Shown: positions 16,215 to 23,613 of the stretch, piece by piece
Numbering within the stretch: the first letter of the stretch is position 1
How the letters are laid out: each line of letters starts with the position of its first letter
Assembly: GCA_041912175.1 (NCBI GenBank)
Contig: JAYRNN010000085.1
Location: 1-42,684 of the forward strand
DNA: 42,684 nucleotides
Direction of reading: 5' to 3'
DNA from: CAZAGA01 sp041912175
Lineage (GTDB): Bacteria; Chloroflexota; Anaerolineae; Anaerolineales; UBA4823
Position numbers and translations under genes: made by a program
Notes under the pieces: model-generated
What the model saw: the letters and a program-made list of their open reading frames with translations, nothing else
The model's database searches: none
Told to the model about the DNA's origin: nothing

Positions 16215-17072
16215 CTACAGGCTCCTTTTCAAGGTTCGAGTGCGGACTTCTTGCGCCAGCCAGGCCAGGATAAAAAAACCGGTGCAAGTTAATACGATCG
16301 CCGCTCCGGAAGCTACATTGCCATAAAAGGAGATATACAAACCGATCACTCCGGAAAGCGAGGCAATTACAACCGCCAGCGCGATCATGACCGACAAACG
16401 ACGTGTTAATAAGTAGGCAGAGGCAGCCGGTGTGACCAAGACTGCCACCATCAACGCCACACCTACAGTCTGCAGAGCGATTACAATCGTCACCGCAATC
16501 ATCAGCAGTAACAAGTACTCTAACAAGCGCGCCGGCAATCGCAGGGTGGTCGCCAACAGAGGATCGAAACATAACACGACGAATTCCTTATAGAAAAGAA
16601 TAATCCCTGCCAATACCAGGACGCTCAGGATGGCCATACGCAGAAGATCTGCATTTGAAACCCCCAAAACATCGCCAAACAAAAAATGGGCTAAATCAAC
16701 TGAATAACTGCGCACGGTGGAAATCAACGCAATTCCCAGAGCAAACATGCCGGCAAAAACGATTCCAATGGCAGTGTCTTCACGGATTTTTGTGCCCTTG
16801 GTAATCGCCCCGATCCCAACCGAGCTTAGCAGAGCGGCTAACATAGCGCCCCAAAACAGCGGTTCCCGGGCGCCGCCGCCGACAAGGTAACCAACCGCAA
16901 TCCCTGGCAGAATCGCATGCGCCAGGGCGTCTCCAAAGAAAGCCATACCACGCAAAACCATAAAGACGCCGATGGAGGCGCAGACGACGCCTACCAGGAT
17001 GGCTGCCAACATGCCACGCTGCATGAACGCATATTGCAGCGGCGAAAGAAGCAAAGCACTCAGCGTTTCCAT
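16215..17072 (-). CDS. Metal ABC transporter permease (ABC-3 family, ZnuB/MntB-like)
   Basis: 285 residues, eight or nine membrane helices, membrane channel of a Zn/Mn/Fe-type importer. MVLRGMAFFGDALAHAILPGIAVGYL near residue 40 is the ABC-3 signature. HFLFGDVLGVS and ALQTVGVALMVAVLVTPAASAYL follow in the expected order. The start codon shares one base with the ATPase stop (TGATG). It belongs to the operon binding protein-ATPase-permease-regulator. Confidence 0.92.
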   Translation of the reverse strand: METLSALLLSPLQYAFMQRGMLAAILVGVVCASIGVFMVLRGMAFFGDALAHAILPGIAVGYLVGGGAREPLFWGAMLAALLSSVGIGAITKGTKIREDTAIGIVFAGMFALGIALISTVRSYSVDLAHFLFGDVLGVSNADLLRMAILSVLVLAGIILFYKEFVVLCFDPLLATTLRLPARLLEYLLLLMIAVTIVIALQTVGVALMVAVLVTPAASAYLLTRRLSVMIALAVVIASLSGVIGLYISFYGNVASGAAIVLTCTGFFILAWLAQEVRTRTLKRSL

Positions 17073-17911
17073 CAGCCTTCTCCTTCGTCGCAGCAGGTAT
17101 CCGCCAACGCCAACACATCGCTTTCAACATGCACCAGGTGTAAATGACCGCCGTAGGCTTCCACGAGATGTTCGGTGGTAAACACTTCTGCCGGTCCGCC
17201 AAATCCTAATAGACGATGATTGAGCAACATCACCCGGTCAAAATGTTCGGCGGCCTGGTCCAAATCATGCGTGGCGATCATCACCGTGACATTACGCCCG
17301 CGCAACTCATCCAGAATATCAAAAATAGCCTGTTGCGAATTCAAATCTAGACCGGTGAGCGGCTCATCCATCAAGAGCAATTCAGCCTCTTGGGCGAGGG
17401 CACGCGCAATAAACATGCGCTGCTGTTGGCCCCCGGAAAGCTCGCCAATCTGCCGGCCTGCTAACTCGCTCAAGCCGACATCCTGCAGAGCCTGGCGAAC
17501 AAGTTTCCAATCCGATTTTCCTGGCCAATGCAACAACCCCAGCTTGCCCACGCGTCCCATCATGACCACATCGGCCACTGTCACCGGAAAATTCCGATCG
17601 ACCTGGCTGTGTTGGGGCACATAGCCGATACAGATATGCCCGTCTGGTCCCTCGCCATAAATATCCAATGTACCGCTGAGTGGGGAAAGCACCCCAGCGA
17701 TCACTTTAAATAGCGTGCTCTTGCCTGCTCCGTTCGGTCCCACCACCGCCACTCTTTCACCGGTATGCAAATGAAAGGAAATGTCTTCCAGGGCCAGTCG
17801 CCCATCGTATTGAACCGATACGTGTTCAGCCAACAAAATCGGTTTATCCGGCTGATGCACTGCATGCCGGTTGAGATGCGAGGACTTCTTTCGATCTTTT
17901 CCTGAAATCAT
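17072..17911 (-). CDS. Metal ABC transporter ATP-binding protein (ZnuC/MntA-like)
   Basis: 279 residues. Walker A GPNGAGKS, Q-loop region YVPQHSQVD, signature LSGGQQQR, Walker B LLLMDEPLTGLD and switch His in IATHDLD are all intact. The first 25 residues are an extra charged leader. The C-terminus ends in a His- and Cys-containing tail (GGHLHLVHVE, then TCCDEGEG), which could bind metal; that is inference. The start is 1 bp after the binding-protein stop and the stop overlaps the permease start. Confidence 0.93.
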   Translation of the reverse strand: MISGKDRKKSSHLNRHAVHQPDKPILLAEHVSVQYDGRLALEDISFHLHTGERVAVVGPNGAGKSTLFKVIAGVLSPLSGTLDIYGEGPDGHICIGYVPQHSQVDRNFPVTVADVVMMGRVGKLGLLHWPGKSDWKLVRQALQDVGLSELAGRQIGELSGGQQQRMFIARALAQEAELLLMDEPLTGLDLNSQQAIFDILDELRGRNVTVMIATHDLDQAAEHFDRVMLLNHRLLGFGGPAEVFTTEHLVEAYGGHLHLVHVESDVLALADTCCDEGEG

Positions 17912-17912
17912 A

Positions 17913-18872
17913 CTATTTCAGCGCCTTTACTATCGCTGCAACGTTGAAACGCATATAGTCCAGATAAGTGCCAGCAGGGGCGCCTTTTGTCAGTGAACCC
18001 GTATAGATCGGGACCAGAGCCACGCCGGTATCTGTGGCCACACGTTGGGCCAGGCTCGGATTAACCGTATTGCCGACGAAGACCACTTTGGCTCCAAACT
18101 GGCGAATGGCGTCTTCCAAGCCGGCTAACTCCTGTGCGGACGGCTCGGCGACGCTACTGTAGGATGGGACGATCGCCCCAATTTGTTTAAAGCCGTAACG
18201 AGCAGCAAAATAGGTAAAAATTTCGTGATCCGTCACCAATTGGCGATCAACCTCGGGGATTTGAGCGGTCTGTTGTTGAATCCAGAGATTTAACTGGGCC
18301 AATTCTTGGCGATATTTCTCAGCATTGGCGCGATAATCCGCCGCGTGCGCTGGATCTGCCTCAGCCAGGGCAGCCTCGATATTTTTCGTCCAGATTACTA
18401 CGTTGTTGGGATCCAGCCATACATGCGGGTCGCCGTCTTGCTGTACGTCGTTGGCGCTGCCTTGCTGTTGATGTGTGGCTTCAATGGCTGCTTCCATAAG
18501 AGGAATCCCGTCTGAAACGGAAACGACCCTGGCGTGCTCGCCCGCATTATTCAACAGGGGCCCCATGAAGGTCTCCAGACCGGCGCCATTCATAAAGATG
18601 ACATCCGCATCTACTACCCTGGTCATATCTGCAGGTGTGTACTGAAAAGTGTGCTCGTCCACACCGGGTGGGACAAGAACATCCAAATCAACTTGATTCC
18701 CAGCCACGCTGCGCACCACGTCGGCGACGATCGTGGTCGTGGCCAGGACACGCAGCTTCTCGCCGGAAAGGGTGGGTTGCGGGGTAGGAGAATCGCCGGG
18801 CTGGCTACATCCTACCAGGACCACCCCAACCAATATCGCCAGCACAAAAAAACGGATCTTGGTATTCACCAT
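17913..18872 (-). CDS. Metal ABC transporter substrate-binding lipoprotein (ZnuA-like)
   Basis: A 319-residue cluster A-I binding protein with a lipobox (VLVGC, Cys22). The metal ligands expected in the family are His74 (DEHTFQ), His150 (DPHVW) and His216 (TDHEIF). The third is His rather than Glu. The fourth position, usually Asp in a YTDSL motif of manganese and iron binders, is Gly292 (YTGSL). Three histidines without the Asp resemble zinc-type ZnuA. The loop around residue 135 is Gln-rich rather than His-rich. First gene of the operon, behind a Fur-type operator. Confidence 0.9.
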   Translation of the reverse strand: MVNTKIRFFVLAILVGVVLVGCSQPGDSPTPQPTLSGEKLRVLATTTIVADVVRSVAGNQVDLDVLVPPGVDEHTFQYTPADMTRVVDADVIFMNGAGLETFMGPLLNNAGEHARVVSVSDGIPLMEAAIEATHQQQGSANDVQQDGDPHVWLDPNNVVIWTKNIEAALAEADPAHAADYRANAEKYRQELAQLNLWIQQQTAQIPEVDRQLVTDHEIFTYFAARYGFKQIGAIVPSYSSVAEPSAQELAGLEDAIRQFGAKVVFVGNTVNPSLAQRVATDTGVALVPIYTGSLTKGAPAGTYLDYMRFNVAAIVKALK

Positions 18873-18958
18873 TTGTCTTCAATCCTGTTCAATAATCAAC
18901 GCAGACGCCTTGTAAATATCTCTATAATCTGCCAGGGAAAAAACACTATTAATGAAAA

Positions 18959-18973
18959 TGAAAATCAATTTCA
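18959..18973. promoter_or_regulatory. Fur/Zur-type operator at the metal importer promoter
   Basis: TGAAAATCAATTTCA is a 7-1-7 palindrome with six of seven arm pairs matching, and agrees with the Fur-type consensus TGATAATNATTATCA at 11 of 14 defined positions. It sits just downstream of the -10 box of the importer operon, over the expected transcription start. Confidence 0.65.
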
Positions 18974-19003
18974 ATTATACATCGATTTTTATAGGGCTTC
19001 CAA
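18974..19003 (-). promoter_or_regulatory. Promoter of the metal importer operon
   Basis: On the minus strand TTGGAA (19003 to 18998), an 18-bp spacer and a perfect TATAAT (18979 to 18974). The leader to the binding-protein start is about 95 bases. Confidence 0.6.
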
Positions 19004-19021
19004 CCCTATCTGGAAGCCCTA
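18992..19021 (-). terminator. Hairpin after the second LysM gene
   Basis: An 11-bp perfect stem, TAGGGCTTCCA (18992-19002) with TGGAAGCCCTA (19011-19021), and an 8-base loop. It lies 13 bp after the LysM stop codon. The T tract is poor, and the hairpin overlaps the -35 of the metal importer promoter. Confidence 0.5.
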
Positions 19022-19034
19022 CATTCTTATGTAG

Positions 19035-19793
19035 CTAAGGTCTCGAGGTTGCCGTAGCCGCCTGGGTAGCGGTAGAGAGCTGCCCTGCCGGCGCAGGAGT
19101 GCCGCTAGGCGCTTTGGTCGCAGTGGGCACAGCGGTGACGATGTTGACCGGGATGACCAATGTCTGGCCGACCAGGATCGAATTCTCGTCCGTGATCTTG
19201 TTTTCTTTCATGATCGCTTCGACAGTGCTGTTGAAGGCCAGTGCAATCGAACCGAGCGTATCGCCGCTCTGCACCTGGTAATTAATTTTTGTGCCCGGGC
19301 GCAGGTTGCTAGGCAACTCTGTGGCCGTAGGCAGCGAAGTGTCTGGACCGGGAATGGTCAGCTTGTCGCCAATTCTGATCGGACAGGCTGGGTCGAGGTT
19401 GTTGATGGTGATCAACAACAACAAGTCAACTTTGAATTTTACTGCGATCGCAAAACAACTATCGCCTTCTACCACCTGGTAAACAAATGGCCCTGCGACG
19501 GTCGGTGTAACTGTCACAGTAGGGGTGGCTGTTTCAGTGGGAGTTATGGTAGGTGTATTGGTTGAGGTTGGCGTCGGTGTAACTGTGGCGGTATTCGTGG
19601 GAGTAGGCGTATCTGTAGCAAAAAAACTGAATGAAGGTCGATTGGGACCGACCATCCAGAAGATCAGTGCGCCGACGCCCACGATCAGCAACAGCGCAGC
19701 GAGCCCTAGCACCAATGGGGCGCGCTTGGCCGCTTGCTGTCGCTTGCGGTACGAGTCAATCACATTTTGGGGGTTTTCCTGTTTTTCACTCAT
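19035..19793 (-). CDS. Membrane protein with two LysM domains
   Basis: 252 residues from the ATG at 19793, which has AGGA a few bases upstream; an upstream in-frame start at 19844 has no ribosome site. A short cytoplasmic basic segment is followed by a membrane helix at about 27-49 (VLGLAALLLIVGVGALIFWMV), a Thr/Pro repeat linker, then LysM domains at about 102-150 (YQVVEGDSCFAIAVKF to GDKLTIP) and 168-216 (YQVQSGDTLGSIALAF to GQTLVIP), and an Ala/Thr/Pro tail. Type II topology with glycan-binding domains outside is likely. Role unknown. Confidence 0.8.
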   Translation of the reverse strand: MSEKQENPQNVIDSYRKRQQAAKRAPLVLGLAALLLIVGVGALIFWMVGPNRPSFSFFATDTPTPTNTATVTPTPTSTNTPTITPTETATPTVTVTPTVAGPFVYQVVEGDSCFAIAVKFKVDLLLLITINNLDPACPIRIGDKLTIPGPDTSLPTATELPSNLRPGTKINYQVQSGDTLGSIALAFNSTVEAIMKENKITDENSILVGQTLVIPVNIVTAVPTATKAPSGTPAPAGQLSTATQAATATSRP

Positions 19794-19968
19794 CGGTTTT
19801 CCTGTATGAACCTGATTGTCTATATCTCCAATTTCATCAGGCAATTTCGATTATAAACATTGTAACCGATTTTTTGCCAGTTTGCGAAGCAAGCCGAGTG
19901 CATATCCACATTACCCAAATCGTAGACTTCTTGCAAGCCGTACCCAACATTACCCGGAACGGTTCAGT

Positions 19969-19974
19969 TATAAT
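19969..19974 (+). promoter_or_regulatory. -10 box upstream of structured leader
   Basis: A perfect TATAAT. A transcript starting near 19981 would carry the nested hairpin at 19985-20070 in the leader of the ketopantoate reductase-like gene. No good -35 is seen. Confidence 0.5.
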
Positions 19975-19984
19975 TTAACATCAG

Positions 19985-20070
19985 TTCGGGCTATAGGGCT
20001 TTTGGGATGATCTGGGCGACTAAACCGCCAAAATCATCCCAAAAAGAAGGCCCATTTCCACTAACCCGAA
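19985..20070 (+). ncRNA. Structured 5' leader element (nested hairpin, possible cis-regulatory RNA)
   Basis: Four nested helices can be drawn. TTCGGG (19985-19990) pairs with CCCGAA (20065-20070). GGGC (19996-19999) pairs with GCCC (20050-20053). A perfect 12-bp helix joins TTTTGGGATGAT (20000-20011) to ATCATCCCAAAA (20033-20044). GGCG (20015-20018) pairs with CGCC (20026-20029) around a 7-base loop. Internal loops and a 5-base bulge separate them. It lies 65 bases before the gene start and is not followed by a U tract. It matches no riboswitch class I can name. Confidence 0.45.
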
Positions 20071-20135
20071 TTCACGTTAATTTATCTAATACCGGTCCGG
20101 AATAAAAAGGTTTTTGGGTAGCCATAGGAGGTCAA

Positions 20136-21068
20136 ATGCGAATCGCGGTGTTCGGCATTGGAGGGGTGGGCGGATATTATGGTGGTCGTCTGGCGCAAGC
20201 TGGAGCGGAAGTCATCTTTATCGCCCGGAAAGAGCACGTGCAAGCCATTCGCGAGAACGGCCTGGTGGTTGAATCGGCAAAAGGCGATTTTACTATTCTC
20301 CCAATCCAGGTTACCGAGGACCCAAGCAAGGCCGGTCTGGTAGACATGGTGTTGCTGGGGGTGAAAGCCTGGCAGGTAACCGAAGTCGCGCAGGCAATTA
20401 CGCCCATGCTGGGCGAGCACACCGGTGTGGTTCCGCTACAAAATGGCGTCGACGCGCCTGCTCAGATCGCTGCCGTTCTGGGAGCGCAGCACGCTTTAGG
20501 CGGCTTGTGCCAGATATCTGTCTTTAAAGCCGGCCCGGGTCACATTCGACATGCAGGCATCGAGCCTCTGATTGCCTTTGGAGAACTTAGCCACCAGCCC
20601 AGCCGGCGCGTTGACGACCTGCGCCAGGCTTTTGAGAGCGCCGGTGTGAAAGTTGATACGCCTGACGACATTCAGGCCTCCATGTGGCGCAAATTCCTGT
20701 TTATCGCCGCCATCAGCGGCGTCGGCGCAGTGTCCAGAGCGCCGATTGGCGTTACGCGTACGCTGCCCGAGACACGCCGGATGCTGATACAGGCCATGCA
20801 AGAGATCGCAAACCTGGCTGAAAAAAGAGGGATTGAACTGGATGCTGAGATTGTCGCTGCTACCATGGAATTTATCGACAGCATGGCGGCCAACATCATG
20901 CCTTCCATGCAGCGCGATCTTCAGGAGGGCCGGCCATCCGAGCTGGAAGCGCAGAATGGAGCTGTGGTGCGCATGGGCAGCGAATCAAAGATCCCCACAC
21001 CAACCCACTCGTTTATCTATGCCAGCCTGCTTCCACAAGAAATACGCGCGAGAGGAGAAATATTATAG
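20136..21068 (+). CDS. 2-dehydropantoate 2-reductase family protein (ketopantoate reductase)
   Basis: 310 residues. The NADPH Rossmann motif GIGGVGGYYGGRLAQAG opens the protein; LLGVKAWQVTEVA and PLQNGVD at about residue 106 are family hallmarks, and the catalytic Lys lies in SMWRKFLFIAAISG. The C-terminal helical domain includes the PSMQRDLQEGRPSELEAQNG segment typical of PanE/ApbA proteins. Such enzymes reduce 2-ketopantoate to pantoate for coenzyme A, but many paralogues act on other 2-keto acids. AGGAGG (20126-20131) precedes the ATG by 4 bases. No panB or panC is nearby, so the pathway role is open. Confidence 0.85.
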   Translation: MRIAVFGIGGVGGYYGGRLAQAGAEVIFIARKEHVQAIRENGLVVESAKGDFTILPIQVTEDPSKAGLVDMVLLGVKAWQVTEVAQAITPMLGEHTGVVPLQNGVDAPAQIAAVLGAQHALGGLCQISVFKAGPGHIRHAGIEPLIAFGELSHQPSRRVDDLRQAFESAGVKVDTPDDIQASMWRKFLFIAAISGVGAVSRAPIGVTRTLPETRRMLIQAMQEIANLAEKRGIELDAEIVAATMEFIDSMAANIMPSMQRDLQEGRPSELEAQNGAVVRMGSESKIPTPTHSFIYASLLPQEIRARGEIL

Positions 21069-21084
21069 GTAGGATGGACAGAAA

Positions 21085-22506
21085 TCAAGGCATCCAATGC
21101 GGTGAATAACCACCGGGGATTAATTCAATCTCGTAGTTTCCATCCAGGTGATAGTTCCAAACCGCGGGTAAATTATTGGGGGCGGTCTGGTCGAAACGCA
21201 CAAAGGCGATCTGGCTGCCGGTTGGATCCCAGGCAAAATCAAAGTGGTTGTACTCCGGGCTGTTCGTGAGCTGGGTTGGTCCAGCGCCATCTACCTCCAT
21301 CACCCATAATTGCCTACCAGGCGTCCAGCGAGTTATTTCGAGGTATTTCCGAGCGAAGGCCAGCGTTTTCCCATCGGGCGAGAAAGCCGGGCTGGTATCT
21401 TCCAGGCTTTCGGATTGGGTCAGATCCTGGATTGTGCCGTCTTCCAGGTTGTAGCGCATCAAATGGCTGCTGGCGACCGGTTTGAGATCGGGGGTGGTTA
21501 TTGGATTCCCGCCGGCGTTAAAAAATATCTCCGATGCGACATAGGCTTTGCCGCTTGGATCCCAACTGCCTGGCTCGCCGGTCTGGTTTGGCAGACTGGT
21601 GGTTTTTCCACTGTGTGGGTCCAAAACAATGAACGCCTGGCGATTCGTATCGTAGAAGCTCAGGATGCCACTGATCGACCAATCCGGTTGAATGGTCTGA
21701 TCCAGCCGGTCGCCGGCCAGACGTGGGGCGCCATCCACCACGATAGAGGTCTTGCCAGCCTGGCTTGTTTTTTTTAGGCTCACCAGCCACACCTGGGGAT
21801 AATCCGGTTGGTCGCTTCCGGTTGGCGAGGTTTGTTCGTAGGCCAGGAAATCCTCTTGGGCGGCCACGCGCGGCGCCCGGCACTGCGCCTGATGGCAGGC
21901 TAATAGCAAAGTCGCTTGTGGATCGGCCAGGTTCTCGCCAAGATCAAGGCGATAGATATCGCTGCCGCTCTGGTTGTTTTGGGTGCTATAGTAAACTGCC
22001 GTCCCGTCCATGGTGACGTCGTACTCATATACCCCACCCAAGATATCGGTGAGAGGGTTGCTCTTTTCAGTGCGCGGGTCATAGACAAAAATATTCGCGT
22101 TGGCGTTGGAAGGGTATAAATAGAGCAAACGTGGCTGACGCACTGTAAATGTCCACCTGGTTTCCTGCAGTACAGGCAGCGACAACCAACCTGCTGCACG
22201 CGCGCCTCCCTCTAGCTTTACCACGACATTTGCGCCGGCCGGCCAGTGCTGGAGAGGGTTAAACACGAGCGTTTTGCCCTCCCAGGTAAAGGAACCGGGC
22301 ACTGTTGGCTCGATGACCAGTCGTGCGGTCACGCTATCTGCTTGCATCTGACGGCTAAATGACAGGCGCACGGGCATGTTCGCTGGCACATCCATGGCAG
22401 CATGAGCCGGTGAAAAGCTCTGTAAGCGGGGCGTACTGAACCAATACAGCGCCGCGGCTGCCAGGAGCAGCAGGACGGCTATTATCAGGGGCCATTTTCT
22501 CCGCAT
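21085..22506 (-). CDS. Membrane-anchored beta-propeller protein with N-terminal Ig-like (Big_5) domain
   Basis: 473 residues. A signal-anchor helix lies at 4-23. Residues 30-123 form a Big_5 Ig-like domain (FSPAHAAMDVPANMPVRLSFSRQM, then TFTV). From residue 130 onward there are WD40/TolB-like repeats with the diagnostic PAFSPDGKTLAFAR and FAWDPTGSQIAFVR blades. It is probably anchored outside the membrane, for binding rather than catalysis. It is expressed from a leaderless-type promoter divergent from the UPF0104 gene. Function unknown. Confidence 0.78.
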   Translation of the reverse strand: MRRKWPLIIAVLLLLAAAALYWFSTPRLQSFSPAHAAMDVPANMPVRLSFSRQMQADSVTARLVIEPTVPGSFTWEGKTLVFNPLQHWPAGANVVVKLEGGARAAGWLSLPVLQETRWTFTVRQPRLLYLYPSNANANIFVYDPRTEKSNPLTDILGGVYEYDVTMDGTAVYYSTQNNQSGSDIYRLDLGENLADPQATLLLACHQAQCRAPRVAAQEDFLAYEQTSPTGSDQPDYPQVWLVSLKKTSQAGKTSIVVDGAPRLAGDRLDQTIQPDWSISGILSFYDTNRQAFIVLDPHSGKTTSLPNQTGEPGSWDPSGKAYVASEIFFNAGGNPITTPDLKPVASSHLMRYNLEDGTIQDLTQSESLEDTSPAFSPDGKTLAFARKYLEITRWTPGRQLWVMEVDGAGPTQLTNSPEYNHFDFAWDPTGSQIAFVRFDQTAPNNLPAVWNYHLDGNYEIELIPGGYSPHWMP

Positions 22507-22512
22507 AAACCA

Positions 22513-22518
22513 ATTATA
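22513..22518 (-). promoter_or_regulatory. -10 box of the beta-propeller gene, leaderless
   Basis: TATAAT (22518 to 22513) ends 6 bases before the ATG at 22506. No ribosome site is present. Confidence 0.65.
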
Positions 22519-22581
22519 ACCCGCCCATGAACAGCAAAACCTGAATGAGCCACCCCTGGCTCAAGATTTACCAATCAGTGG

Positions 22582-22587
22582 TAGAAT
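22582..22587 (+). promoter_or_regulatory. -10 box of the UPF0104 gene, leaderless GTG
   Basis: TAGAAT ends 6 bases before a GTG start at 22594. No ribosome site is present. Confidence 0.55.
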
Positions 22588-22593
22588 GGGCCC

Positions 22594-23613
22594 GTGAAGT
22601 TCCTAAAGAGTTGGAAATTTTGGCTGGGGGTTGGCGTCAGCCTTTTTTTTCTGTATTTTGCCCTGCGCGGATTGCGCCTGGCTGATCTCGTTGACGTGCT
22701 CGGCCAGGCCAACTACTGGTGGCTGCTGCCGGGCATCGCAGTTTATTTCGTCGCAGTGTGGGTGCGCGCCTGGCGCTGGCACTGGCTGCTGGGACCGATT
22801 AAGGAAATCCCCACCCGGCGGCTGTTTCCGATCACAGTGATCGGTTACCTGGGTAATAACATCTTTCCGGCGCGCGCCGGCGAGCTGTTACGCACGGTCG
22901 TCCTAAAGAAAGATGAACAAGTGGCGATCTCTGCCTCGCTGGCTACGATCATCGTCGAGCGCATCTTTGATGGCGTCACCATGTTGGCGTTCGTATTCGT
23001 CAACCTTTCCGAGCTGGCCAAGCTGACCTCAAGCTCTGGGTTTGTCGGCAACATCCAACAATTAGCAATCTGGGGGACGGTGGTCTTCATAACTGTCCTG
23101 GGGATTTTTATACTGGCGGCAATGTTCCCCGAGCATTCGCTAGCCCTGATCCAACGGCTGGCGGAGCGTGTTTTGCCGGTTAAGATCCGCGAAAAAACAG
23201 TCAACCTGGCAGAGCTGTTCCTGGGAGGCCTGGCCGCACTGCGCTCGCCGCGGGCTATCTTGATGGTCTTCGTGACTTCGGTGGTAATTTGGCTCTTGGA
23301 GACGCTGAAATACTGGTTCGTGATGCACGCTTTCCCATTCACGGTCAGCTTTTTCACCCTGATGTTGATGAATGGGATTGTCAATCTGGCCACCACCATT
23401 CCTTCAGCTCCGGGTTATATCGGCACGTTCGACGCACCCGGAATCGCCGTGCTATCTGCTTATGGCGTCCCCAAGGCGCTGGCGGCCGGCTACACGCTGG
23501 TTTTGCACGCTGCATTGTGGCTGCCAATCACAGCGCTAGGCGCCTATTATTTGCTGCGGGAAGGCATCTCCTGGAGTATGGATAGTCTGGAAAAAATGAA
23601 GGCGGAGGGATGA
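22594..23613 (+). CDS. UPF0104/lysylphosphatidylglycerol synthase transmembrane-domain protein (flippase-like)
   Basis: 339 residues, about eight membrane helices, of the AglD/YbhN-like group related to the membrane domain of MprF. Typical features: VYFVAVWVRAWRWHWLL, then GYLGNNIFPARAGELLRTVVL, SLATIIVERIFDGVTM, and SAPGYIGTFDAPGIAVL near residue 270. Proteins of this group are linked to moving or decorating polyprenol- or phospholipid-linked sugars. The start is GTG. The stop overlaps the ATG of the FAD protein (ATGA), so the pair is translationally coupled and may act on the same lipid or glycan. Confidence 0.85.
   Translation: MKFLKSWKFWLGVGVSLFFLYFALRGLRLADLVDVLGQANYWWLLPGIAVYFVAVWVRAWRWHWLLGPIKEIPTRRLFPITVIGYLGNNIFPARAGELLRTVVLKKDEQVAISASLATIIVERIFDGVTMLAFVFVNLSELAKLTSSSGFVGNIQQLAIWGTVVFITVLGIFILAAMFPEHSLALIQRLAERVLPVKIREKTVNLAELFLGGLAALRSPRAILMVFVTSVVIWLLETLKYWFVMHAFPFTVSFFTLMLMNGIVNLATTIPSAPGYIGTFDAPGIAVLSAYGVPKALAAGYTLVLHAALWLPITALGAYYLLREGISWSMDSLEKMKAEG

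Noticed and set aside
16215..16572. Open frame extending the Fur-family protein to 270 residues
   Set aside because: The added part lies inside the permease gene in another frame and has no family similarity; the ATG at 16212 with AAGGAG is the natural start.
19490..19620. Tandem DNA repeat or CRISPR-like array
   Set aside because: The repetition is the Thr/Pro coding linker of the LysM protein; units are irregular and there are no spacers.
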